This document shows, piece by piece, positions 1 through 6,039 of a DNA stretch of 7,075 bases. Below the pieces are notes generated by a model. The model was not told the DNA's origin, made no database searches, and was given only the letters and a program-made list of their open reading frames with translations. Source of the stretch: Sideroxydans sp. (lineage in GTDB: Bacteria; Pseudomonadota; Gammaproteobacteria; Burkholderiales; Gallionellaceae); assembly GCA_020057805.1 (NCBI GenBank), contig JAGVFD010000225.1:1-7075 (forward strand), in the 5' to 3' direction. The first letter of the stretch is position 1, and each line of letters opens with the position of its first letter. A program made the position numbers and the translations under genes.

Positions 1-1234
1 ATGCTTGAGGCGCGCGCGATGTGGCAGTTTCGCGCACTTCACGGGGGGCGGGCACTTCACGATTTTCGCGTGGGACTCTTGCCGCCATTCTGGGTAACTC
101 TGCGCGTTCTTTTTGAATCTCTTTTTTAATCAGCTTCTCGATATCAACGAGGTAGCGTTCTTCCTCTGGCGATACCAATGAAATGGCTGTGCCACTCGCC
201 CCTGCACGTCCGGTGCGTCCAATGCGATGCACGTAATCTTCTGCGGCATGAGGAATTTCGTAGTTGATGACCATCGGCAAATGGTCAATGTCCAAGCCGC
301 GTGCGGCCACATCGGTGGCAATCAGCACGGCAACTTTGCCTTGCTTGAAAGCATCCAAGGCCTGCATACGTTCGAGCTGACTCTTGTCGCCGTGAATGGC
401 ATCGGCGGACACGCCTTCTTTTTGCAACTGGCGCGCCAAGCGGCTGGCAGTGAGTTTGGTTTTGGTGAACACGATGACTTGTTTTGCGTCATCGCCTTTG
501 AGCAGTTTTGCCAACAGTTGGTGCTTGTCTTCACTCGCCACCAGATACACTTTTTGCGTGATGTTGTCGGCAGAGGCGTTGCTGCGCGCCACTTCGATCA
601 AGGTCGGATAGTTCATAAACTCTTCCGACAGTTTTTTAATTTCGTCAGAGAAGGTGGCAGAGAACATCAAACTCTGACGTTGGCGTGGCAGCAGCGCAAG
701 GATGCGTTTCAGCGCAGGCATAAAGCCCATGTCCAACATGCGATCGGCTTCATCCAACACCAACACTTGCACGGTATTCAGCAGCACGGTTTTTTGTTCG
801 ATGTGATCGAGCAAGCGCCCAGGTGTCGCCACCAAAATCTCCACACCTGTTTTCAAGTGTGGCGTTTGCGTCTTAATGTCCACCCCGCCATACACCACCA
901 GCGAACGCAGGTGCGTGTATTTAGCATAGGCCTTCACGCTCTCCTCCACCTGGACCGCCAACTCTCGTGTGGGCACCAAAATCAGCGCGCGCACCGGATG
1001 TTTGGCCGGTGAGGTGCTGGGGCTGGCGTGGGGCATGAGCTTTTGCAACAGAGGCAAGGCAAACGCAGCGGTCTTGCCCGTGCCTGTTTGCGCACCCGCC
1101 ATTAGGTCGTTGCCTTCCAGCACGAGTGGAATGGCTTGCGCTTGGATAGGAGTGGGCGTGGTGTAACCGGATTCGGTGAGCGCCTTGAGGATTTCAGGGG
1201 CAAGCTTTAGATCGGCAAAACTGACTGTATTCAA
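1..1234 (-). CDS. rhlE: DEAD-box ATP-dependent RNA helicase RhlE (partial, C-terminus beyond the window)
   Basis: ATP-dependent RNA helicase acting on RNA duplexes in the cytoplasm (ribosome assembly, RNA decay and cold adaptation in this family). The 411 visible residues carry all DEAD-box motifs in order: Q motif GYTTPTPIQ (23-31), Walker A AQTGTGKT (48-55), PTRELA (88-93), TPGRLLD (137-143), DEAD (161-164), SAT (192-194), ARGLDID (311-317) and HRIGRTGR (336-343). Wording such as KTVLLNTVQVLVLDEADRML matches RhlE more than RhlB, DeaD or SrmB. A basic, Pro/Arg-rich tail begins near 380 and has no stop before the edge. I chose the TTG at 1234 because an AAGAGAG ribosome binding site sits 7 nt upstream and the residues after it match the usual RhlE start; no in-frame ATG lies upstream before the leader hairpin. 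It lies downstream of the histidine kinase but has its own promoter. The family call is firm and the start is likely. Confidence 0.95.
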   Translation of the reverse strand, partial: MNTVSFADLKLAPEILKALTESGYTTPTPIQAQAIPLVLEGNDLMAGAQTGTGKTAAFALPLLQKLMPHASPSTSPAKHPVRALILVPTRELAVQVEESVKAYAKYTHLRSLVVYGGVDIKTQTPHLKTGVEILVATPGRLLDHIEQKTVLLNTVQVLVLDEADRMLDMGFMPALKRILALLPRQRQSLMFSATFSDEIKKLSEEFMNYPTLIEVARSNASADNITQKVYLVASEDKHQLLAKLLKGDDAKQVIVFTKTKLTASRLARQLQKEGVSADAIHGDKSQLERMQALDAFKQGKVAVLIATDVAARGLDIDHLPMVINYEIPHAAEDYVHRIGRTGRAGASGTAISLVSPEEERYLVDIEKLIKKEIQKERAELPRMAARVPRENREVPAPREVRETATSRAPQA

Positions 1235-1281
1235 AGTGTGACTCTCTTGGTTAACGTGAAGCTCGCGTAGCGATTCGTTTG

Positions 1282-1308
1282 CCCTTTCACCCGCTTGCCG
1301 GGAAAGGG
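1282..1308. repeat. Imperfect inverted repeat in the rhlE leader
   Basis: CCCTTTC (1282-1288) is complementary to GAAAGGG (1302-1308). Two further G-C pairs can form if A1289 is bulged. It resembles short GC-rich intergenic palindromes of the REP type that are common in proteobacteria. On the minus-strand transcript it lies between the 17-bp hairpin and the rhlE start. Its function is not known. Confidence 0.45.
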
Positions 1309-1319
1309 GGATAGGGGGA

Positions 1320-1370
1320 AACGGGCGTGGCAAGTTTCAAAATCCGGGGTGGCAACTTGCCACGCCCGTT
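1320..1370 (-). repeat. Perfect 17-bp inverted repeat (strong hairpin) in the rhlE 5' leader
   Basis: The arm at 1320-1336 (AACGGGCGTGGCAAGTT) is the exact reverse complement of 1354-1370, with a 17-nt loop. One arm also takes part in a competing hairpin, GTGGCAA-C-TTGCCAC at 1349-1363, so two exclusive folds are possible. It lies downstream of both the histidine kinase stop and the rhlE -10 box, so it could act as an attenuator or leader structure for rhlE, as a transcription end for the kinase operon, or be a dispersed palindromic repeat. In the minus direction only TTT and then a C run follows, so it is a poor intrinsic terminator by sequence. Confidence 0.7.
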
Positions 1371-1393
1371 AGGGCTGCATTCAAAGTGGGCGC

Positions 1394-1399
1394 ATTATA
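1394..1399 (-). promoter_or_regulatory. Probable rhlE promoter, -10 box TATAAT
   Basis: The minus strand reads GCGTATAATGCGCC, a perfect sigma-70 -10 hexamer, 17 nt past the kinase stop codon and about 150 nt before the rhlE TTG. The -35 is poor: TTGGTC lies 19 nt upstream, inside the kinase 3' end. Transcription would begin near 1387 and give a leader containing the 17-bp hairpin. Confidence 0.55.
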
Positions 1400-1415
1400 C
1401 GCGCCGCGCGACCCG

Positions 1416-2738
1416 CTAGACCAAGGCTGCGTTGGGAAGGGTTAAGCGCGCCTCTGTCCCCCCCGCAGCGCGGGGCAGCAGTTGAATTTGCCAGCCGTTG
1501 GCATCACACAACTGACGCGCAATGGCCAACCCTAAACCGCTGCCCCCCGTGACGTTGCTGCGTGAAGTCTCCAAGCGATAAAAAGGACGGAATACATTGT
1601 CCAGTTCATGCGCGGGAATGCCCTTGCCGCTATCCAAAATACGAATAACAGTGGCATCCTTATTCGCTTCCAAGTAAATCTCTATCGGGTTCCCCATCCC
1701 ATAACGGTGAGCGTTTCCCAATAGATTAGACAGAACGCGACGTAACGAAGTGGGGCCAACCAAACGCAAGACATGCTCTCGTGGAAGCCAATCCACCTGC
1801 GCACCCACTTGCCGCATGTCCTCTGCCAACTCTTGCAGCAACCCTGCAATGTCGATTTGCTCCACGCCTTCTTTTTGCATATCCCGACTCAACGCTAAAA
1901 ATTCACCTATGAGTTGGTTCATATACTCGATGTCGTGTTGCAGGCGCGCAATGAGTTTGGGGTCGGCCGCTTCTGACAACATCTCAATCGCCAAGCGCAT
2001 CCTGGCTAATGGCGTACGCAGATCGTGAGAAATGCCTGCCAACATAACGGTACGATTAGCCAGATGTTCTCGAACTTGGAACGCCATTTGGTTGAATGTT
2101 TGCGCCAGCCCCGCCAGCTCTTTGATATGCGTCTCAGGCAGGGACTCTGGAAAGCCCCCCTCCCCGATACGCTGTGCCGCCAATGAGAATTGTGCCAATG
2201 GCTGGGTGATACGCCGCGCCAATACAAACGCGGTAAGCAATGCCAGTAAGACCATCGCGGCAAGCGCCAATATCAGCAGCATGGGCGGATCTATATTGAG
2301 CCGTTCTTTGGGAAATCCGATGCGAATCAATTTGCCGCCCGTGTGAATTTCAGCCCAGAACCAAGTGGTTTCCAGGTGAGTCACCTTGACGAAAATCTCC
2401 TCTCCAATCCGAGTTGAAAGCGCACTATCCAACAAGCTCAAATACGGAAGGAACTCATTTCTAGGAGGCAAGGGCGGCAAGTCTTCAAATAACATGAATT
2501 GGTGTTTTTGAATCAACTCCAATTCAAAGTCCTTACGCGTCTCGGGCGGCAGCTCTACCCATGTTTGCGCTGACAGTACCAATAAAGCAGAGAGGTCGTC
2601 CGCAGAGCGCTTGGCCATAGGCAGCACAACGTAGTTCACCGTGACCGCGATTAAGATGAATTGGAATATAAAAAGTGCGGCCGCTAACGTAGTGACCGTG
2701 CTGCGAAAAAGTGAATGCGTTGTCTTGGAATGCAACAT
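1416..2738 (-). CDS. EnvZ-type sensor histidine kinase
   Basis: Inner-membrane sensor kinase that autophosphorylates on His and passes phosphate to the adjacent OmpR-type regulator. The 440 residues (EnvZ is about 450) show TM1 at roughly 13-39, a periplasmic domain of about 110 residues (43-150), TM2 at 152-174, HAMP at about 175-228, the H box LAGISHDLRTPLARMR with H238, the N box NLLGNAHRYG (338-347), G1 DSGKGIP (369-375), F box FRPFYR (383-388) and G2 GGSGLGLA (398-405). All catalytic motifs are intact. The H box is close to that of EnvZ. The ATG at 2738 lies 2 nt after the regulator's stop (TAGCGATG) and has no clear ribosome binding site, so translation is probably coupled. I leave the symbol empty because the periplasmic sensor domain is not obviously EnvZ-like and the neighbours are not porin genes. 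Confidence 0.95.
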   Translation of the reverse strand: MLHSKTTHSLFRSTVTTLAAALFIFQFILIAVTVNYVVLPMAKRSADDLSALLVLSAQTWVELPPETRKDFELELIQKHQFMLFEDLPPLPPRNEFLPYLSLLDSALSTRIGEEIFVKVTHLETTWFWAEIHTGGKLIRIGFPKERLNIDPPMLLILALAAMVLLALLTAFVLARRITQPLAQFSLAAQRIGEGGFPESLPETHIKELAGLAQTFNQMAFQVREHLANRTVMLAGISHDLRTPLARMRLAIEMLSEAADPKLIARLQHDIEYMNQLIGEFLALSRDMQKEGVEQIDIAGLLQELAEDMRQVGAQVDWLPREHVLRLVGPTSLRRVLSNLLGNAHRYGMGNPIEIYLEANKDATVIRILDSGKGIPAHELDNVFRPFYRLETSRSNVTGGSGLGLAIARQLCDANGWQIQLLPRAAGGTEARLTLPNAALV

Positions 2739-2740
2739 CG

Positions 2741-3451
2741 CTAGGCGTTATTACTCGGCACGAATAAATAACCTTCACCCCAAACGGTGCGGATGTAAGC
2801 AGGTGAATTGGGATCGTCCTCAATCTTGCGCCGCAAGCGCGTGACCCGCACGTCGATACTGCGATCAAAAGGCGAGCGTTCATAGCCTTTGAGCATGTCC
2901 ATGATGGCGTCTCGACTCAACACACGATTGGGATGTTCTACAAAGATACGCAGCAGATTAAATTCACCCGCCGTCAATGGCACAGCAATGCCATCCTGAT
3001 GCAAATCACGGGCATCCATGTTCAACACAAATGAGCCAAAACGATGCACTTCCGCCTTCGCCATCTCTCCTACGCTAGCGGTCTTTTCATTACGCCGCAA
3101 CAAGGCGCGGATGCGTGCTAACAGTTCACGCGGATTGAAAGGCTTGGCGAGGTAATCGTCCGCCCCCACTTCCAAACCGATGATGCGATCCACATCTTCA
3201 CCGCGCGCCGACAACATGATGATGGGCAGGTCACCTTGCACACGTAATTTACGCGCCAACGACAAGCCATCTTCACCTGGCAACATCAAATCCAAAATCA
3301 CCAGATTCACTGCATGGCCTGCAAGGTGCGCCTCCATCGCCACGCCATCCGCCACCGCGCTGACTTGAAAGCCTTGCGCCGTCAGATATTCCTGCAATAA
3401 CTCGCGCAAGCCCGCGTCATCATCTACGACCAGTATTTGTTTGGTTTCCAT
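2741..3451 (-). CDS. OmpR-family response regulator (receiver + winged helix)
   Basis: DNA-binding response regulator, first gene of the two-gene two-component operon. The 236 residues (OmpR 239) hold a receiver domain with acidic pocket D10/D11, phosphoacceptor D54 in VILDLMLPG, S81 and K103 (LAKPF), and a C-terminal winged helix from about 134 to 232. SPFDRSIDVRVTRLRRKIED in the recognition region is very close to OmpR, and TVWGEGYLFVP ends the wing. An open frame continues upstream to an ATG at 3571, but family length and the METKQILVVDDD start put the true start at 3451; the ribosome binding site there is weak (GTGAG). It is divergent from the exported-protein genes and shares an intergenic region that contains a palindrome, so it probably controls them and itself; that is inference. 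Confidence 0.95.
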   Translation of the reverse strand: METKQILVVDDDAGLRELLQEYLTAQGFQVSAVADGVAMEAHLAGHAVNLVILDLMLPGEDGLSLARKLRVQGDLPIIMLSARGEDVDRIIGLEVGADDYLAKPFNPRELLARIRALLRRNEKTASVGEMAKAEVHRFGSFVLNMDARDLHQDGIAVPLTAGEFNLLRIFVEHPNRVLSRDAIMDMLKGYERSPFDRSIDVRVTRLRRKIEDDPNSPAYIRTVWGEGYLFVPSNNA

Positions 3452-3458
3452 GCGTCTC

Positions 3459-3464
3459 ACTATA
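3459..3464 (-). promoter_or_regulatory. Possible -10 box (TATAGT) of the response regulator operon
   Basis: TATAGT on the minus strand matches the -10 consensus at five of six bases. GGGACA lies 18 nt upstream as a partial -35. It ends only 7 nt before the ATG at 3451, so a transcript from it would be leaderless or nearly so. A more distant promoter is equally possible. Confidence 0.3.
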
Positions 3465-3504
3465 CCCGATGCTAAATCCTGCTGTCCCCGTCGAAATGGC
3501 TGCG

Positions 3505-3519
3505 GTAACACACTGTTAC
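3505..3519. promoter_or_regulatory. Palindrome GTAACACACTGTTAC, candidate regulator operator
   Basis: Perfect 6-bp arms (GTAACA / TGTTAC) flank a 3-bp spacer in the intergenic region between the response regulator and the first exported protein gene. The half-site GGTAAC at 3504-3509 recurs at 3546-3551, 42 bp away, about four helical turns. The palindrome is centred about 60 bp upstream of the regulator start. Its position suits autoregulation and divergent control by the OmpR-type protein, although OmpR-family sites are usually direct rather than inverted repeats, so another regulator is possible. Confidence 0.4.
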
Positions 3520-3625
3520 AAATTGATGCAAAGCAGACATCACTCGGTAACGCCTCCAGCGCACGATGCACTCGTCAGGCAAAGAACCTGATTTGAACGA
3601 ACCACTTAATCAACAGGAGATCATC

Positions 3626-3967
3626 ATGAAAACGAAAACATTGCTTCTCAACACCCTTTTGGCCATTGGCTTAACTGCTGCGGGTGCTTCTTTCGCAGCC
3701 GATGCGCCTGCGGTCACTGCCGTGCAAGACCCCGCCGCAGTGCGTGAGCAACATAGAGCTGAAACAGCCAACATGACGCAAGAGCAACGCGAGGCCTATC
3801 GCGCAGAGAAACAGGCTGCGATGACACCCGAGCAACGTGCTGCGATGCGCGCATCGGGTGGTAATGCCAATAAAGGCAAGGGTACGAAGGCGCGTGACGG
3901 CTCTGCTACAGGATCACAACGCGGTACAGCTGGCGGTCAAGGTGCAGGACAAGGCAAAGCACGTTGA
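3626..3967 (+). CDS. Small secreted protein with tandem MTxEQR repeats and a basic Gly-rich tail
   Basis: 113 residues. The start at 3626 is chosen because AGGAG (3615-3619) precedes it and a clear signal peptide follows: MKTKT, a hydrophobic stretch, and cleavage probably after ASFA (24). The mature part has a charged helical segment (about 38-76) containing two copies of MT-x-EQR at 50-55 and 66-71, 16 residues apart, followed by a Gly/Lys/Arg/Ser tail (77-113) that is probably disordered and strongly basic. The MTxEQR motif recalls the LTxxQ motifs of Spy/CpxP periplasmic chaperones, but the protein is too short and too weakly similar for that name. It is the first gene of the run divergent from the two-component system, and it shares the motif with the protein at 4706. 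Function unknown; presumably periplasmic. Confidence 0.85.
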   Translation: MKTKTLLLNTLLAIGLTAAGASFAADAPAVTAVQDPAAVREQHRAETANMTQEQREAYRAEKQAAMTPEQRAAMRASGGNANKGKGTKARDGSATGSQRGTAGGQGAGQGKAR

Positions 3968-4010
3968 GCTGTAGTGAATCATTTATTAAATAAAATTTAG
4001 GAGCGTCATC

Positions 4011-4664
4011 ATGAAGTTGTCATTAGCAGTCCGCAGTTTAGTTCTTGCTTTCTCTCTTTCCGTTCTTGCGGGCTGCGGCGGAGGGAGTAGTGGCAAGGGG
4101 AACACGATTAACTTGGGCACCTTGCTTCCCTTGGTAGGAACCGAGCAACAGACAATGTTGTTCGTGCGTGAAGAAGAAAAAATGGCACGTGATGTCTATA
4201 CCACTTTGTATAACCAATGGGCCGACCCCACCTTCTACAACATCGCCACCAAGTCCGAACAGAAGCATATGGATAGCGTAAAGGCGATGCTGGATAACTT
4301 GGGCATTGCCGACCCGGTGGTGAGCGACGCGACGGGCGCATTCACCAACACCGCTATCGCAGGGCTGTATAGCCAGCTCCTCACACGCGGCGCGGTGTCG
4401 CTTAACGAAGCGCTGGCAGTAGGTGCGTATATCGAAGAGTACGACATCGTCGATGTGCAACATGCCAAAGATGAAATCATCGCAGGATCGAATCAACTGC
4501 CCATCATTCAGACTTATGACAATTTGATTTGTGGCTCACGCAATCATCTGCGTAGTTTTGTAGGCAGCATCCAAGCCGGTGGGACGGTCTATACCGCGCA
4601 AATTCTCACCCAGGCTGAAGTGGATGCGATTGTGAACACCCCAAGTGAGAAGTGCGGCTTGTGA
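4011..4664 (+). CDS. DUF2202 ferritin-like domain lipoprotein
   Basis: 217 residues. A type II signal peptide ends in the lipobox LAGC with Cys22; the following Gly suggests sorting to the outer membrane. After a Gly/Ser linker, residues about 45-205 match the DUF2202 family, which is predicted to be ferritin-like: the helix LFVREEEKMARDVY (50-63), SEQKHM with an E83xxH86 pair, IEEYD (141-145), and a final helix with NH at 178-179. These Glu and His residues fit a di-metal (probably iron) site formed by a four-helix bundle, as known for ferritin-like folds; metal binding here is inferred. C174 and C215 could form a disulfide in the periplasm. AGGAG at 3999-4003 precedes the ATG by 7 nt. It lies 43 nt after the small secreted protein gene, apparently in the same operon. 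No activity is established for this family to my knowledge. Confidence 0.88.
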   Translation: MKLSLAVRSLVLAFSLSVLAGCGGGSSGKGNTINLGTLLPLVGTEQQTMLFVREEEKMARDVYTTLYNQWADPTFYNIATKSEQKHMDSVKAMLDNLGIADPVVSDATGAFTNTAIAGLYSQLLTRGAVSLNEALAVGAYIEEYDIVDVQHAKDEIIAGSNQLPIIQTYDNLICGSRNHLRSFVGSIQAGGTVYTAQILTQAEVDAIVNTPSEKCGL

Positions 4665-4705
4665 TTCCACACCTGAACTAGCGCCTCGTTTCGGAAAGAA
4701 ATGAA

Positions 4706-5050
4706 ATGAACAACTCAAGTTTATATACCGCTGCACTCACGCTGTGTTTAGCACTGGGCTCTTCACTCGCAGGGGCGGCAGAACCCGCGCCTGCGGACAT
4801 TGCTCAACACCGCGCCATGACACCTCAAGAATATGAAAGCTACCGAGCTGAACTTCAGCACAAGATTGAACAGGTCAGTCCGCCTTCCCAAAATAAAGGG
4901 ATTGAAGAACCCATACATGATCAAGTAATCCATCCAGAAAGCGGCTATGGACAAGGCTATCGCGCACGTGTCGAACGAAATGACCGCGCTAGCAAAATGA
5001 ATGGCCACCAAGGTGGCGCAATGAGCCGAAGCGGCGGACGTAATCGTTGA
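4706..5050 (+). CDS. Small secreted protein sharing a motif with the 3626 gene product
   Basis: 114 residues. A signal peptide (about 1-25) ends in AGAA before EPAP. The mature part holds QHRAMTPQEYESYRAELQ (34-51), which aligns with EQHRAETANMTQEQREAYRAEKQ-like sequence of the protein at 3626, and ends in a basic Gly/Arg/Ser tail (103-114). The middle (55-85) is polar with no recognised domain. The start at 4706 follows a GGAAAGA site (4693-4699); an ATG 5 nt earlier runs into a stop after two codons. It is 41 nt after the DUF2202 gene and 16 nt before the barrel gene, so probably co-transcribed. The shared motif suggests an old duplication or a common small periplasmic family; function unknown. 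Confidence 0.8.
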   Translation: MNNSSLYTAALTLCLALGSSLAGAAEPAPADIAQHRAMTPQEYESYRAELQHKIEQVSPPSQNKGIEEPIHDQVIHPESGYGQGYRARVERNDRASKMNGHQGGAMSRSGGRNR

Positions 5051-5066
5051 AAAAGGAACAGTCGTC

Positions 5067-5870
5067 ATGAAACAAAAAAATAGCGGGCTAGCCACCCTAT
5101 TGATGGGAATCGCCGTGATAGCTTCCCCCTTCGCACATGCAGATGAAGACAGTTACCTCACATTGAGCAGCGGCTTTGATTACAGCTCGGGCAAATATGG
5201 GACGACTTCAGTAACCGACACCATTTCAGTTCCAGTCAGCGCGCTTTACGAAACGGGTGCGTGGTCTTTGAAATTAACCGCGCCCTATCTGATCGTCACG
5301 GGTGAAGGTAATGTTGCAGTGAGTGGCAGGACGGGGGGTAGGCGCGGCACTACGACTACCACCACGACAACCGTGACAAAAACCAGAACTACTCAAACGG
5401 GTCTAGGCGATGTGGTCACGATGGCGACCTACAACCTCTATTCAGATAATGAATCGGATTCAGGCATCGACCTCACCGGCCGCATCAAATTCGGCACCGC
5501 AAGCAAGGCGTTCGGTTCTGGCTTGAATGATTACTCGGCACAAATCTATTCCTACACAAGTGTGGGTGCGCTCTCTCCCAGCTTTTCAATCGGCTACGAG
5601 GTGGTGGGTAGCTCGACCACGGCGCCCATGAACAACGTGTATTTCGGCTCGATTGGCACGGGCTACAGCATCAGTGAACAGACACGCATTGGAATAGATT
5701 ACAGGTATGCACAGAAAGCCTCTGTCACAGGCGCTGAACAAAAAGATGGCTCGCTATACGCCAGCCAAGAATTAACACCGGATGTCTATCTGCGTGGCTA
5801 TGTGCTCAAAGGTTTCGCTGCGGGAAGTGCCGATAGCGGATTGGGCATGTCAATATCTACGAGCTTTTGA
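5067..5870 (+). CDS. Outer-membrane beta-barrel protein with a threonine tract
   Basis: 267 residues. The signal peptide is cleaved probably after AHA (25). The rest alternates hydrophobic and polar residues in short strands rich in Gly, Ser, Tyr and Thr, and ends in Phe267, the typical outer-membrane barrel C-terminus. Segments such as GLGDVVTMATYNLY (112-125), LTGRIKFGTAS (136-146) and VYLRGYVLKGF (240-250) resemble the proteobacterial barrels often annotated as putative transporters (related to PF13557, phenol MetA-like). Residues 95-102 are eight consecutive Thr, followed by VTKTRTTQT, in what should be a loop between early strands. The start is supported by AAGGA at 5053-5057. It closes the run of exported proteins. 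What it transports, if anything, cannot be read from the sequence. Confidence 0.85.
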   Translation: MKQKNSGLATLLMGIAVIASPFAHADEDSYLTLSSGFDYSSGKYGTTSVTDTISVPVSALYETGAWSLKLTAPYLIVTGEGNVAVSGRTGGRRGTTTTTTTTVTKTRTTQTGLGDVVTMATYNLYSDNESDSGIDLTGRIKFGTASKAFGSGLNDYSAQIYSYTSVGALSPSFSIGYEVVGSSTTAPMNNVYFGSIGTGYSISEQTRIGIDYRYAQKASVTGAEQKDGSLYASQELTPDVYLRGYVLKGFAAGSADSGLGMSISTSF

Positions 5871-6039
5871 GAGGAAAGTCGATTATCGAACGAGTAGCTC
5901 GACTCCTATTTCAAACGCACTTCAAATACGTTTGCGCAATATCAGTTGAGTCGTTATGCCCGCAATCAAGGTGCTGATGCTCGCATCAAACCCGCCAAAC
6001 ATTGATACCATGTAGCGGTTTATTTCCCTCTGAATAGTA
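5871..6039. other. 169-nt intergenic region with short inverted repeats
   Basis: No gene is seen here. It contains AGTCGA (5877-5882) paired with TCGACT (5899-5904), and CAAACG (5912-5917) paired with CGTTTG (5929-5934). Neither is followed by a T run, so they are at best weak terminators for the exported-protein operon. A 14-bp palindrome lies further on and is listed separately. No convincing -35/-10 pair for the next gene was found. Confidence 0.4.
5975..5988. promoter_or_regulatory. Palindrome TGATGCTCGCATCA, possible operator
   Basis: Perfect 6-bp arms (TGATGC / GCATCA) around a 2-bp centre, about 50 nt before the HPP-like gene. Its size and place suit binding of a dimeric repressor or activator for the following coupled genes, but no such regulator is visible in the window. 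Confidence 0.3.

Larger units (their letters stand above)
1225..1388. repeat. Near-identical 14-bp direct repeats bracketing the rhlE leader
   Basis: CTGTATTCAAAGTG at 1225-1238 recurs as CTGCATTCAAAGTG at 1375-1388: 13 of 14 bases match and the offset is exactly 150 bp. One copy covers the TTG start codon of rhlE, the other lies just downstream of the TATAAT box. This may be a local duplication or a target-site duplication around an inserted element. The flanks of the interval show no terminal inverted repeats, so the origin is open. Confidence 0.6.

Noticed and set aside
227..1012. Long plus-strand open frame (261 codons) opposite the helicase gene
   Set aside because: It lies wholly antisense to rhlE, which shows all DEAD-box motifs; the translated product is His/Gln-rich and resembles no family.
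2533..2883. Minus-strand frame (116 codons) spanning the regulator/kinase junction
   Set aside because: It overlaps both genes in another frame; the two-component genes have intact motifs on either side of the junction.
3452..3571. Upstream extension of the response regulator to an ATG at 3571
   Set aside because: The receiver domain begins at METKQILVVDDD and the family length fits a start at 3451; the extension overlaps the putative operator.
3566..3625. Upstream extension of the first small secreted protein to an ATG at 3566
   Set aside because: It has no ribosome binding site and would put 20 polar residues before a clear signal peptide, whereas 3626 has AGGAG.
3982..3994. AT-only palindrome TTTATTAAATAAA between the first small protein and the DUF2202 gene
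   Set aside because: Such short AT palindromes are common and it has no GC stem, so it is unlikely to be a terminator or a specific site.
4038..4496. Minus-strand open frame (152 codons) opposite the DUF2202 gene
   Set aside because: It is antisense to a well-supported gene, and no ribosome binding site or recognisable domain was seen.
5912..5934. CAAACG / CGTTTG hairpin after the barrel gene as an intrinsic terminator
   Set aside because: The stem is only 6 bp with an 11-nt loop and no following T run.
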